A DNA stretch of 21,617 nucleotides from a virus: IMG/VR virus record IMGVR_UViG_3300006846_000063, positions 1 through 21,617 of that record; one strand, given 5' to 3'. The translations under genes were made by a program, and so were the position numbers. The notes under the pieces were generated by a model that had not been told where the DNA came from, ran no database searches, and worked only from the letters and a program-made list of their open reading frames with translations. Shown piece after piece: positions 7,278 through 14,351 of this stretch. How positions within the stretch are numbered: the stretch's first letter is position 1; each line of letters begins with the position of its first letter.

Positions 7278-8834
7278 ATGTCCGCACGGATGACAGCGCG
7301 CCCGCGCCGGCGGGCGCCGTTCAATATCGCCTCGATCCCGCCGCCGGTCGGCGGCTGGAACCGGCGCGACGCCATCCCAATGATGGATGAACGCGACGCT
7401 ATCCGCCTCGACAATTGGATTCCGGATACCAACTCAGTCCACCTGCGGGCCGGCTATACGACACATGCGCCGATCGCGGCAACCGCGACCGCGGTCGAGA
7501 CGCTGATCCAATACGTTCCGCCGAATACCGCGAACGCCAAGCTGTTCGCCGCTATTCCTTCCGCGCTCTATAACGTCACCGCGGCGGCGACCGCGTCGTC
7601 GACCGCAGTTGCGATCAGCGGGCTTGCGAACGGTCGCTGGCAATACGATCAGATGACCAACACCGCCGGCACGTTCCTGATGATGGCGAACGGGACCGAC
7701 GCGCCTCGTCTTTACGATGGCACGACGTGGACGACCGCGAGTGTCACCGCGTCGGGCCTCACGACCACCAACATCGTCGCCGTGCACAATCACATGAACC
7801 GGCTCTGGCTGGTCGAGGAGAACCAGCTCCACGTTTGGTACCTGTCGACCAGTGCGATTGCCGGGGTGCCGACGAAATTCCTGCTTCCCTTCCGCAAGGG
7901 TGGGAAGTTGGTGGCGATGGGCTCGTGGACCCGCGACGGCGGTTCTGGCCCCGATGATTACGCGGTTTTCGTGTCGTCGCGTGGGGAATGCCTGATCTAT
8001 GCCGGCACCGATCCCTCGAGCAGCACCACATCGGCGCTGGTCGGTGTCTACTCGATTCCCGAGGTCATCGGACGGCGCTGTCTCATCAGCGCCGGCGCGG
8101 ATCTCGGCATCCTGACGTCACAAGGGTTGGTGCCGCTGTCGCAGATCCTCGGGATGACCACGGGCGCGTCATCGCGGGCGAGCTTCACCGACAAGATCAG
8201 CGGGCAGTTCCGTGATCAGTATCAGGCCAGCGGCACGGCGTTCGGGTGGCAATGCATCGAATATCCGAAGCAGAACCTGCTCATTATCAACGTGCCGATC
8301 TCTGAACGGAGCCTGCAGCATCAGTACGTGATGAACATCAACACCGGCGCCTGGTGCCGCTTCACCGGGATCAATGCTGGTTGCTGGTCGCTGCTCGGCG
8401 ACAGTCTCTACTTCGGCGGCAATGATGGCGTCGTGCGTAAATTCGACTCCGGCCACCTCGACGGGTCAAGCAACATCACCGGGACGCTGCAATCGGCTTA
8501 CGGCATCTTCGGCTCGGTTCAGACCAAGCGCTACACCATGGCGCGACCGCTGTTCCTGGCGCCGTCCGGCTACAATCCGCCGGTCACGATCCAAACCGAC
8601 TACGACACGTCGGAGCCGGCCGTCAGCGTCGTGTCGGTGCAGACCGGCGGGACGCAGTGGAACGCCGCGCAATGGGACACGTTCCAGTGGGCCGGCGGCG
8701 CGGTGCCGTCGCTCGGGTGGCAAGGCGTGACGGGCGAGGGGCGAGCGGCCTCGATCGCGTTCGGCGTCTCCGCACAGGAGGAGCTTACGTACAACGGCGC
8801 GGATATCGGATTTGAGCGAGGGAATTATCTATGA
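7278..8834 (+). CDS. Tail nozzle / tubular tail protein
   Basis: This is a 518-residue, beta-rich protein, likely the nozzle that continues the adaptor ring in short-tailed phages (similar in role to P22 gp10 or T7 gp12). The N-terminus (NIASIPPPVGGWNRRDAIP, then DNWIPDTNSVHLRAGY) is the usual opening of this group. The middle has repeating strand patterns expected of a propeller-like body (AVHNHMNRLWLVEENQLHVW, LISAGADLGILTSQGLVPL). The C-terminus has RYTMARPLFLAPSGYNPP and a Trp-rich strand region. The ATG at 7278 lies directly after the adaptor stop; the frame is open further upstream but that part only overlaps the adaptor gene. It ends in an ATGA overlap with the next gene. Confidence 0.7.
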   Translation: MSARMTARPRRRAPFNIASIPPPVGGWNRRDAIPMMDERDAIRLDNWIPDTNSVHLRAGYTTHAPIAATATAVETLIQYVPPNTANAKLFAAIPSALYNVTAAATASSTAVAISGLANGRWQYDQMTNTAGTFLMMANGTDAPRLYDGTTWTTASVTASGLTTTNIVAVHNHMNRLWLVEENQLHVWYLSTSAIAGVPTKFLLPFRKGGKLVAMGSWTRDGGSGPDDYAVFVSSRGECLIYAGTDPSSSTTSALVGVYSIPEVIGRRCLISAGADLGILTSQGLVPLSQILGMTTGASSRASFTDKISGQFRDQYQASGTAFGWQCIEYPKQNLLIINVPISERSLQHQYVMNINTGAWCRFTGINAGCWSLLGDSLYFGGNDGVVRKFDSGHLDGSSNITGTLQSAYGIFGSVQTKRYTMARPLFLAPSGYNPPVTIQTDYDTSEPAVSVVSVQTGGTQWNAAQWDTFQWAGGAVPSLGWQGVTGEGRAASIAFGVSAQEELTYNGADIGFERGNYL

Positions 8835-9991
8835 CGGCGGATTCGAATCGTTTTGCTGACGTGCTGATGGAACCGTTTGAGGCGGCCGCATTGCGACAAC
8901 GGCGGGCGGCTCAGCGGCAGTTGCGCGGAGTCCTGCCATCCGAACCGGCTCGCCAGGAGACGTTAGGCGAAATCTGGAATAGCCCGACGCCGGGCAGTCT
9001 CTTCGACATCGCGCAAGGAATTGCGTCGGGATTCCGTGGTGCCGGCCGGGCATTGTCCGGCGGATATGCCGTTCAGCCCGAGACACCCGGCCAATGGTCG
9101 GAGCCCGATGAATTCCGCGCGCAGCATGCCAGGCGGCAAATGCAATCCGATGCGTCGGCGCTCGCAGGGGCGGTCACGCTCGGCTCGCTGCCGCGAGTGT
9201 TGGCGAGAGGCGCTATCGATCCAAATGCTCTCGGCGCGGGCTCGCCGCCGCGGCGACTGTCGATGGACGCAGAGTCGGTTGCGGCGCGTGCGGACGCGAT
9301 GGATCGCGTCTTTACGGGACGATCCCATTTGGCGGCGGTCGAGAAAGCCGAAGCTGCTCTTGGCGTGCCGATCGACAGGCTCCCGCTGGCACCCTATCCG
9401 GACGGTTTTGTAACGACCTCCGGCCGCTATGTAAGCCGGCACGAGGCGGCCGAAATCGCGTCAGAAACCGGCCAATTGAGGAGACCGCCGGAAGCGCCCG
9501 GATATATGGGGCTTGCATCCGAGCACACGCGGATGGCTGGGACCCCTAACCCTGCTGCTTCCGGCGGACGTACTCGCAGAACCGAAAATATCGGTACATC
9601 AGCTCCTGACTTACCGGGCGGAGGGGGAGGGGTTTGGCTGCGACGGGAACCAGGGGACGGCACAACCGCTCTATGGTCGCGCGCCGCGCGTCCTGCGCAA
9701 GTTGATGTTCAGGGGGCGACGGTTCCGGAGATTCATTCGACATTGGCTGCTGCCTGGGAGCATGGGCATGATGCCGTTTGGCTGAAAAACTATACGCCAC
9801 CTGGGGGCGCAAGCGAAACGGTTTTGGTTGTTCGGGACGCTGCGCAACTACGTGATCCAAAAGCAAGATTCGACCCGGCGAAGATCAACAGCCGCAATGT
9901 GATGGCCACCGGCGCCGGCCTCGGGCTGTTCGCGCCCCTGACGTTCCCGCTGGCCAGAACGGAGCACCAATCCGAACCGCCGGCGCAATGA
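8831..9991 (+). CDS. Virion-associated protein with an ADP-ribosyltransferase-like C-terminus
   Basis: This is a 386-residue protein, coupled by ATGA overlaps to the nozzle gene before and the GNAT gene after. The N-terminal half is helical, with Ala/Arg-rich stretches and a Gly-rich segment (IAQGIASGFRGAGRALSGG) like those in phage internal virion proteins. The region at about 310-359 (HGHDAVWLKNYTPPGG, VLVVRDAAQLRDPKARFDP, SRNVMA) follows a pattern I know from the C-terminal ART-like domains of phage polyvalent proteins: a strand with V-x-L/F-x-N, a strand ending in a V-x-D turn, then Q-(I/L)-R-x-x-x-A-x-FDP. Active-site residues of an ART (R-S-E or H-Y-E) cannot be assigned with certainty, so a catalytic role is open. 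It is probably packaged, possibly ejected. Confidence 0.5.
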   Translation: MTADSNRFADVLMEPFEAAALRQRRAAQRQLRGVLPSEPARQETLGEIWNSPTPGSLFDIAQGIASGFRGAGRALSGGYAVQPETPGQWSEPDEFRAQHARRQMQSDASALAGAVTLGSLPRVLARGAIDPNALGAGSPPRRLSMDAESVAARADAMDRVFTGRSHLAAVEKAEAALGVPIDRLPLAPYPDGFVTTSGRYVSRHEAAEIASETGQLRRPPEAPGYMGLASEHTRMAGTPNPAASGGRTRRTENIGTSAPDLPGGGGGVWLRREPGDGTTALWSRAARPAQVDVQGATVPEIHSTLAAAWEHGHDAVWLKNYTPPGGASETVLVVRDAAQLRDPKARFDPAKINSRNVMATGAGLGLFAPLTFPLARTEHQSEPPAQ

Positions 9992-10491
9992 GCCCTCTCA
10001 TCGTCGGCTCGATCCTCATCGGCGCCGACGTGCTGGTGGGCGAGATGGTGAAGTCGCGCATCCCACACATGCGCGGCCTAGATTGGGGGCCCTGCGCCAC
10101 GCTGGGAGTCGTCCGGCGCGGCAAGCTGGTCGGCGGTGTTGTCTACCACTGCTATCGCGGCTTCGATGTCCAGATCAGCGGCGCTTTCGATCAGGTCGGA
10201 TGGGCGCTGCCCGGGACGTTGCGGGCGCTATGCGCCTATCCGTTCCTAGAGCTGAAGGTGCAGCGCGTGAGCGTGCTCACCGGACGCAGGAACAAGACGG
10301 CACGAAAACTTCTGTGCGATCTCGGATTCAGATTCGTCGGTGTCGCCAAACGCGGCCTCGACGGAGTCCAGGACGCATTCATCTTCGAACTGCTGAGAGA
10401 AAACTGCAAATGGTTGAAGGATAGAGACAATGGGACAATCAGCACCACAAGCTCCTCCGCCGCCCGATCCATACAAGACTGCCGCGGCTGA
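9988..10491 (+). CDS. GNAT-family acetyltransferase-like protein
   Basis: This is a 167-residue protein with a GNAT arrangement. The strands around CATLGVVRRGKLVGGVVYH match beta 2-4. The region YPFLELKVQRVSVLT, followed by NKTARKLLCDLGFRFVGVAKR, matches the acetyl-CoA-binding strand, the helix, and the LGF...G...R ending typical of phage GNATs. The start overlaps the preceding stop (ATGA). The 3' end overlaps the next gene by 62 bases in another frame, which gives a Ser-rich tail outside the domain. The acyl acceptor is unknown. Such genes are common among structural genes of alphaproteobacterial phages. Confidence 0.65.
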   Translation: MSPLIVGSILIGADVLVGEMVKSRIPHMRGLDWGPCATLGVVRRGKLVGGVVYHCYRGFDVQISGAFDQVGWALPGTLRALCAYPFLELKVQRVSVLTGRRNKTARKLLCDLGFRFVGVAKRGLDGVQDAFIFELLRENCKWLKDRDNGTISTTSSSAARSIQDCRG

Positions 10492-11323
10492 GGGGCAATC
10501 GAACGTTCAGACCGCAATTGCCAATTCTGTCGTGGCCAACCCCAACACCTATGGCCCGACCGGCTCGACCACTTACGCGCGGAGTGGCGAGATGCAGACC
10601 GTCACGATGCCGGATGGATCGACCACGCAAGTCCCACGGTATAACCAGACCACAAGGCTCTCTGACGCTGAGCAGAGAATCTATGATCTGAATGCGCAGG
10701 CGCGAACAAATGTCGGCCAGATTGGGGTCGATCAAAGCGCTAGAATCGGAGAGCTTCTTGGCAGGCCGGTTGACCTTTCAGGGCTTGCGGTTGATCCGAA
10801 CAGTTTCAACGAACAGCGCGCCCGCACAGAACAGTCGTTGCGCGATCGCATGGCGCCGCAGAATGCGCGCGATCTTGCGGCAGAGCAAGCGAGACTGACC
10901 AATCAAGGATTTATGCAGGGCACCGAGGCGTGGCGTGGTGCCATGGATGATTACAATCGTCGCATCAACGATCAGAACCTTGCGATTGTCGGCCAGGGAT
11001 TGAGTGAGCAGCAGGGCATGTATGGAATGGCGAGCGATGCGTCATCCCGCGAAATGCAGCGCCGTATGCAGGAACGCAACCAGCCAATCAACGAGATCAC
11101 GGCATTGATGAGCGGCAGCCAAGTCTCGATGCCGAATGCCCCGGGCTACAACGCCCCGACGATTGCCGGAACCGGCATCGGACAGAACATCTACAACACG
11201 GCCGCGCTGCAGCAGAAGCAATACGAACAGCAGGTCAGCCAATACAACCAGAATCTCGCCGGTATGTACGGGCTTGGCCAAGCTGCGATCGGTGGCGCCG
11301 CGCGATATTGGGGAGGAAAGTGA
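10430..11323 (+). CDS. Gln/Asn-rich virion structural protein
   Basis: This is a 297-residue protein starting at ATG 10430, inside the end of the GNAT gene, with AAGGA eight bases upstream. It has a Pro-rich start (APQAPPPPDPYKTAAAEGQS), then helices with many Gln, Asn and Met, and no membrane span, signal or Cys. The order (Pro-rich start, PNTYGPTGSTTYARSG, then a DGSTTQVPRYNQT segment and helical DLAAEQARLTNQGF) matches a conserved structural protein I recall from short-tailed phages of Rhizobiales. That protein is encoded just after the nozzle region and often annotated as a tail or DNA-transfer protein. A tail-associated or ejected role is inferred; the exact function is unknown. Confidence 0.55.
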   Translation: MGQSAPQAPPPPDPYKTAAAEGQSNVQTAIANSVVANPNTYGPTGSTTYARSGEMQTVTMPDGSTTQVPRYNQTTRLSDAEQRIYDLNAQARTNVGQIGVDQSARIGELLGRPVDLSGLAVDPNSFNEQRARTEQSLRDRMAPQNARDLAAEQARLTNQGFMQGTEAWRGAMDDYNRRINDQNLAIVGQGLSEQQGMYGMASDASSREMQRRMQERNQPINEITALMSGSQVSMPNAPGYNAPTIAGTGIGQNIYNTAALQQKQYEQQVSQYNQNLAGMYGLGQAAIGGAARYWGGK

Positions 11324-11325
11324 CC

Positions 11326-11772
11326 ATGACTGACTATTTCCCGAACGCGTACCGCAACAGGAATCCTTATTTCGAGGCCATGCTCAAAGAGGGGACGAAT
11401 ACATCTCCGATCGGTGCGCATTCGCAGGGGGCGTCTCGACTGGCCTTTGCGTTGCTCGCCGGCCTCGAACGCGGTCAGATGGACCGTGAGGCACGCGAGG
11501 CCCGTCAACGGATGCAACAGCCGCCGGCAATCGCGAATCCTCAGGCCGGCGCTGCTGGGACGTTGAAGAGCCCACCGCTCGGCGGTTCGCCCGGCGCGCC
11601 GACGGTGCCTGGAGCGCCCCCGCAGCAATCCGCACCGGGGGGAGTGCCCTATATTGCACCGCGGACCGAAGCGTCTTCCGGCTTCGAGTCTCGTTGGCCG
11701 CCGGAAGGAGCGTTCAGTTCGCACCCGGCTGATTGGTTCGGCCACGTCAAGCGACTGGGAGGGTGGGAATAG
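11326..11772 (+). CDS. Small phage protein, possibly truncated
   Basis: This is a 148-residue protein. ATG 11326 is chosen because GGGAGG (11311-11316) precedes it; an in-frame start at 11308 would lie on that RBS. The N-terminal 60 residues (YFEAMLKEGTNTSPIGAHSQ, then a helix through ALLAGLERGQMDREAREAR) resemble the start of a family found after the preceding structural protein in related phages, where a longer helical or Pro-rich body follows. Here a Pro/Gly/Ala-rich linker (NPQAGAAGTLKSPPLGGSPG and more) leads to a short tail and stop. It may be an N-terminal remnant, or a short version bridging to the virion. Function is unknown. Confidence 0.5.
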   Translation: MTDYFPNAYRNRNPYFEAMLKEGTNTSPIGAHSQGASRLAFALLAGLERGQMDREAREARQRMQQPPAIANPQAGAAGTLKSPPLGGSPGAPTVPGAPPQQSAPGGVPYIAPRTEASSGFESRWPPEGAFSSHPADWFGHVKRLGGWE

Positions 11773-11882
11773 GTTCGGCTCTGGAGGGAGGAGCAAGCGC
11801 CCGGTGGGCATTGTAAGGAACGACCTCGATCCCACAGGGTCGGGCGCACGCCGGCATTTCTGTCAGTCCATCACCAGGAGAT

Positions 11883-11910
11883 TTGACGAGTCGCATTCCG
11901 ACGCCATAGT
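11883..11910 (+). promoter_or_regulatory. Possible sigma-70-type promoter before the metzincin gene
   Basis: TTGACG (11883-11888) and CATAGT (11905-11910) are separated by 16 bases in a 199-base spacer that otherwise shows no gene. The -10 match is poor. A separate promoter would fit a moron that is expressed apart from the late operon. Confidence 0.22.
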
Positions 11911-11971
11911 TCCGCCTCGGGTGAATTATCCCATTGTGCTGATGACAGCGGTCTATCCCCGGGGAAGTCAC

Positions 11972-12664
11972 ATGCTGGCGCAACGCGGTGGGATGAGCCG
12001 GAGAGCCTTTGCGGGCGGCTTGGGAACGCTTGTCGCAAGCCTGCCGAACGTTTGTCTTGCGCAGTCTTGGCCAACCACCGGCTATTGGGGTGTCTGGAAG
12101 CGAATTCCTTCGATCCTTGTTGTTTCAGATCCCAAAGATCCAAGGTTGCCGGCCGTATACGACGCTGTCGCTTTTTGGAATGCGATGTTCTCCAATCTTG
12201 GCAGCCCGTTTCGTCTTGGTTCCGTGAGCCACATAGCTGAAACGGTCCCACCACAGGACTCTCTCCGCAATTTCCACCGAGGCCTCGATCAGGTTCTGCA
12301 AATAGTCGGTTCGAACAATATGATCTTGCTCGACCACGTTCGTGACCTAAATGGAGATGTGGTCATTGCTCTGCTGAACGGGCCTACGTCGTTCTTCGCA
12401 GCGAGTGGCGGAAGTCGGAAAGTCCTGGTCGTGATACGGGACCATCGAACTTATTCATCCGATAAGTCGAATGAGCTTCTGGTCACGATCGCGCATGAGC
12501 TCGGCCATGTGATTGGATTGGATCACAACGATGATGAAACCGCGCTGATGTGCGGCAGCAATTGCATCGACACGTCCAAGCGTTTCTTGTCGCTTACGAA
12601 ATACGAAAAGAACCGAATTCTTCACATGTACCCTGCGGGCTGGCGGGGCGACGCATCGCGCTAG
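11972..12664 (+). CDS. Tat-exported matrixin-like metalloprotease
   Basis: This is a predicted secreted zinc peptidase of 230 residues. The N-terminus has a twin-arginine signal, S9-R10-R11-A-F13, followed by a hydrophobic Gly/Ala/Leu stretch ending near CLAQ (28-31). The catalytic site is complete: HELGHVIGLDH gives zinc ligands H175, H179 and H185 and the base E176. ALMCG (191-195) supplies the Met-turn, so it belongs to the metzincins, matrixin-like group. C-terminal KRFLSLTKYEKNRILHMYP fits the end of such domains. The frame is open upstream, but the codons there do not look coding; ATG 11972 has GGGGAAG in front. Codon use is less G+C-rich than in the structural genes. A secreted protease is unusual among virion genes; it may act on the host envelope or be a cargo gene for the lysogen. 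Confidence 0.75.
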   Translation: MLAQRGGMSRRAFAGGLGTLVASLPNVCLAQSWPTTGYWGVWKRIPSILVVSDPKDPRLPAVYDAVAFWNAMFSNLGSPFRLGSVSHIAETVPPQDSLRNFHRGLDQVLQIVGSNNMILLDHVRDLNGDVVIALLNGPTSFFAASGGSRKVLVVIRDHRTYSSDKSNELLVTIAHELGHVIGLDHNDDETALMCGSNCIDTSKRFLSLTKYEKNRILHMYPAGWRGDASR

Positions 12665-12670
12665 AGAGTT

Positions 12671-12684
12671 ACGGCATTCGCCGT
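12671..12684 (+). terminator. Possible terminator hairpin after the metzincin gene
   Basis: ACGGC and GCCGT form a 5-bp stem around ATTC, six bases after the TAG of the metzincin gene. A mixed T-rich stretch (CAATCAATCTTTC) follows. The stem is short, so this is weak. Confidence 0.3.
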
Positions 12685-12737
12685 TCAGGCAATCAATCTT
12701 TCACACGATTCTCGCAGGTCGATCTTTTTTCACCCCG

Positions 12738-12757
12738 GGCGGCTGGCGACAGCCGCC
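12738..12757 (+). promoter_or_regulatory. Leader hairpin, second copy of the one at 1321
   Basis: GGCGGCTG and CAGCCGCC form a perfect 8-bp stem closed by a GCGA tetraloop. ATTCTTATT follows, then TTGGAG and ATG 12776. Sequence, spacing (18 bases from stem to start here, 21 at 1343-1363) and the following codons resemble the leader of the zincin gene. It can be a terminator for transcripts from upstream or a 5' element of the gene it precedes. Confidence 0.55.
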
Positions 12758-12775
12758 ATTCTTATTGGAGATGTC

Positions 12776-13045
12776 ATGACTGAAAACGTCACAAACATGC
12801 TGCTTGCACAATTGCTTCTGGCGCGGGATCCGCCGCCGCAGCGAACAGAGCAACCGCTGAATTTTGACAACAGGTGGTGGCCGGATGCTTTCGAATCGCA
12901 GCTCCCATATTGGCTTGGGCTCACTCGGACGCAGCCCCCGCCGCCACCGTTGTGGTTGGATCGCAGGAACATCGATCGGCCGTTTCGGCGAGGCTTCGAA
13001 GAGTTCGACGCGGAGTACCCAGGTCGACCGCTTCGGCGACCTTAG
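12776..13045 (+). CDS. Short paralogue of the zincin protein's N-terminus
   Basis: This is an 89-residue protein with TTGGAG six bases before ATG 12776. Residues 3-13 (ENVTNMLLAQL) align with ANVTNELLVQT of the protein at 1364, and EEFDAEYPGRPLRR aligns with REFRARYPGLAPWQ further on. No counterpart of the C-terminal zincin domain follows: the frame closes in a Pro/Arg-rich end. It therefore looks like an N-terminal module left after loss of the effector part, or a small gene made only of that module. It also contains WWPDAFESQLPYWLGL and a run of five prolines. Function is unknown. The gene at 13110 follows in another frame. Confidence 0.5.
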   Translation: MTENVTNMLLAQLLLARDPPPQRTEQPLNFDNRWWPDAFESQLPYWLGLTRTQPPPPPLWLDRRNIDRPFRRGFEEFDAEYPGRPLRRP

Positions 13046-13109
13046 ACGCTATGGTGATCCGCATACCACGCACCTAGTCGTCGAACACCGCAAATCAGGA
13101 AAATACGTA

Positions 13110-14219
13110 ATGACTACGATCCCTCTATCCATGCGTGAAGGTCACGGCCAGACGCTGTCCGGTGGCGACGCGCCGCTTGCTGCGTCGCGCTCTGACGATG
13201 ACGGCAAGCTCGACGAATTGATCGACAGCGTCACCGCGACGATCACGAGCCGCGACGCGTCCAATGGCGAGCGCGACGAGATATTGCTCGACGATTCTTC
13301 AGGCGACGAGAGCGACACTTGGCGCGACCTGAAGGCCAAGCTCGACGATCCCGAATCGGTGCACGAGCGCGGGCCCGACACTGGGCTCGACCGTGCGTTG
13401 AAGGTGGCGGTCGATCGCCACGCCAGCCAGGAGGCGGAGAGCGCCGACTTCCACCACTCGCGCCAATGGCGGGCCGAGCTCGAGCAGCGGTACGACGGAC
13501 GTGTGGCGATCGGCGGCCTGCTTGACATGTTTGCGGATTGGCACGAGCGCCTCAAGGTGAATCCGCGCGCTGCCGCCGACGCGATCGCGTCCTCCTATCT
13601 CAAGCAGGCGCCTGACGCGGTTTCCCACGAGGTCCGGCGGCCGGGCAAGCCCGAAGGCGCGGCGCGCGCGGAGAGCGCGAATGCCGACCAAAAGCTGAAT
13701 GGCATCCTCGATGCAGCGATCGACCGGCATCATGGCGAGGGCGACGGCGAACAGCGAACATTCGCTGCGAGCGCCCGGCATCGCGCGGCGCTCAAAGAGA
13801 TGTTTCCCGGCATGTCCTACGCAGAGGCATGCCGCCGTGTCGTGAAGCTCGATGGCGATCTGCATCGCGATCCGCTGGCGACGGCTGGGCGCCTGGCGGC
13901 GACCTACGGCATGACGGTGACGCCGGCGCAGCAGGCCGTCGCCGAGCACCGGCAGGCGGCGGCGGGCGATGCACAGCAAATGGTCGCGTCCGCTGCGGAG
14001 CACATGCCAGAGCTGACGGAGATGGAGGACGAACTGGTTGAAGTGCTAGGCCGTCCCGACTTCGTGCATGGGCCGGACATGCAGAAAAACCTGCTACGTG
14101 CGCATCACGTGGTGCAAATGGCGCGCGACGCGCGACGGCGCGACCTTCATGTCACGCGACGGGCCCCGGCCCGTGACGATCTCGACGGCCAGATCGCGCA
14201 GGCGATGCAGGGCGCGTAA
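13110..14219 (+). CDS. Charged helical phage protein with a tandem internal repeat
   Basis: This is a 369-residue soluble, highly charged protein. ATG 13110 (AGGA about ten bases upstream) is preferred to starts further up, which overlap the gene at 12776. Residues 1-90 are acidic and low in complexity. Two copies of a unit of about 75 residues follow, at about 92-166 and 196-268. Both have the pattern L-x-x-(A/I)L-x-x-A(V/I)DRH, ... (H/A)SxxxR(A)xL..(R/M)(Y/F)xG, ... L..(N/D)P.A(A/T)A...A(S/T)Y. A further helical part includes MPELTEMEDELVEVLGRPDF and an Arg-rich end. Similar segments (a helix, then DP..T...LA..YG) occur in uncharacterised proteins of alphaproteobacterial phages. A scaffolding-like or ejected role is possible; no enzyme motif is present. 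Confidence 0.55.
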   Translation: MTTIPLSMREGHGQTLSGGDAPLAASRSDDDGKLDELIDSVTATITSRDASNGERDEILLDDSSGDESDTWRDLKAKLDDPESVHERGPDTGLDRALKVAVDRHASQEAESADFHHSRQWRAELEQRYDGRVAIGGLLDMFADWHERLKVNPRAAADAIASSYLKQAPDAVSHEVRRPGKPEGAARAESANADQKLNGILDAAIDRHHGEGDGEQRTFAASARHRAALKEMFPGMSYAEACRRVVKLDGDLHRDPLATAGRLAATYGMTVTPAQQAVAEHRQAAAGDAQQMVASAAEHMPELTEMEDELVEVLGRPDFVHGPDMQKNLLRAHHVVQMARDARRRDLHVTRRAPARDDLDGQIAQAMQGA

Positions 14220-14351
14220 GTCGGGCAGCCTGGCCAGCTAATCTTGCAAAGGCGGCAACTCGCAACCCGTTCTCGAATCGGCGGGCTCGCGCTTGCGTGA
14301 GACGACGACAGATTCGACGACGGTTTCAACGACTCTAATTTGGAGGCACCC

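Noticed and set aside
11654-11971. Upstream extension of the metzincin frame
   Set aside because: The open frame continues, but the translated part has no coding character and would place the Tat signal internally; ATG 11972 has an RBS.
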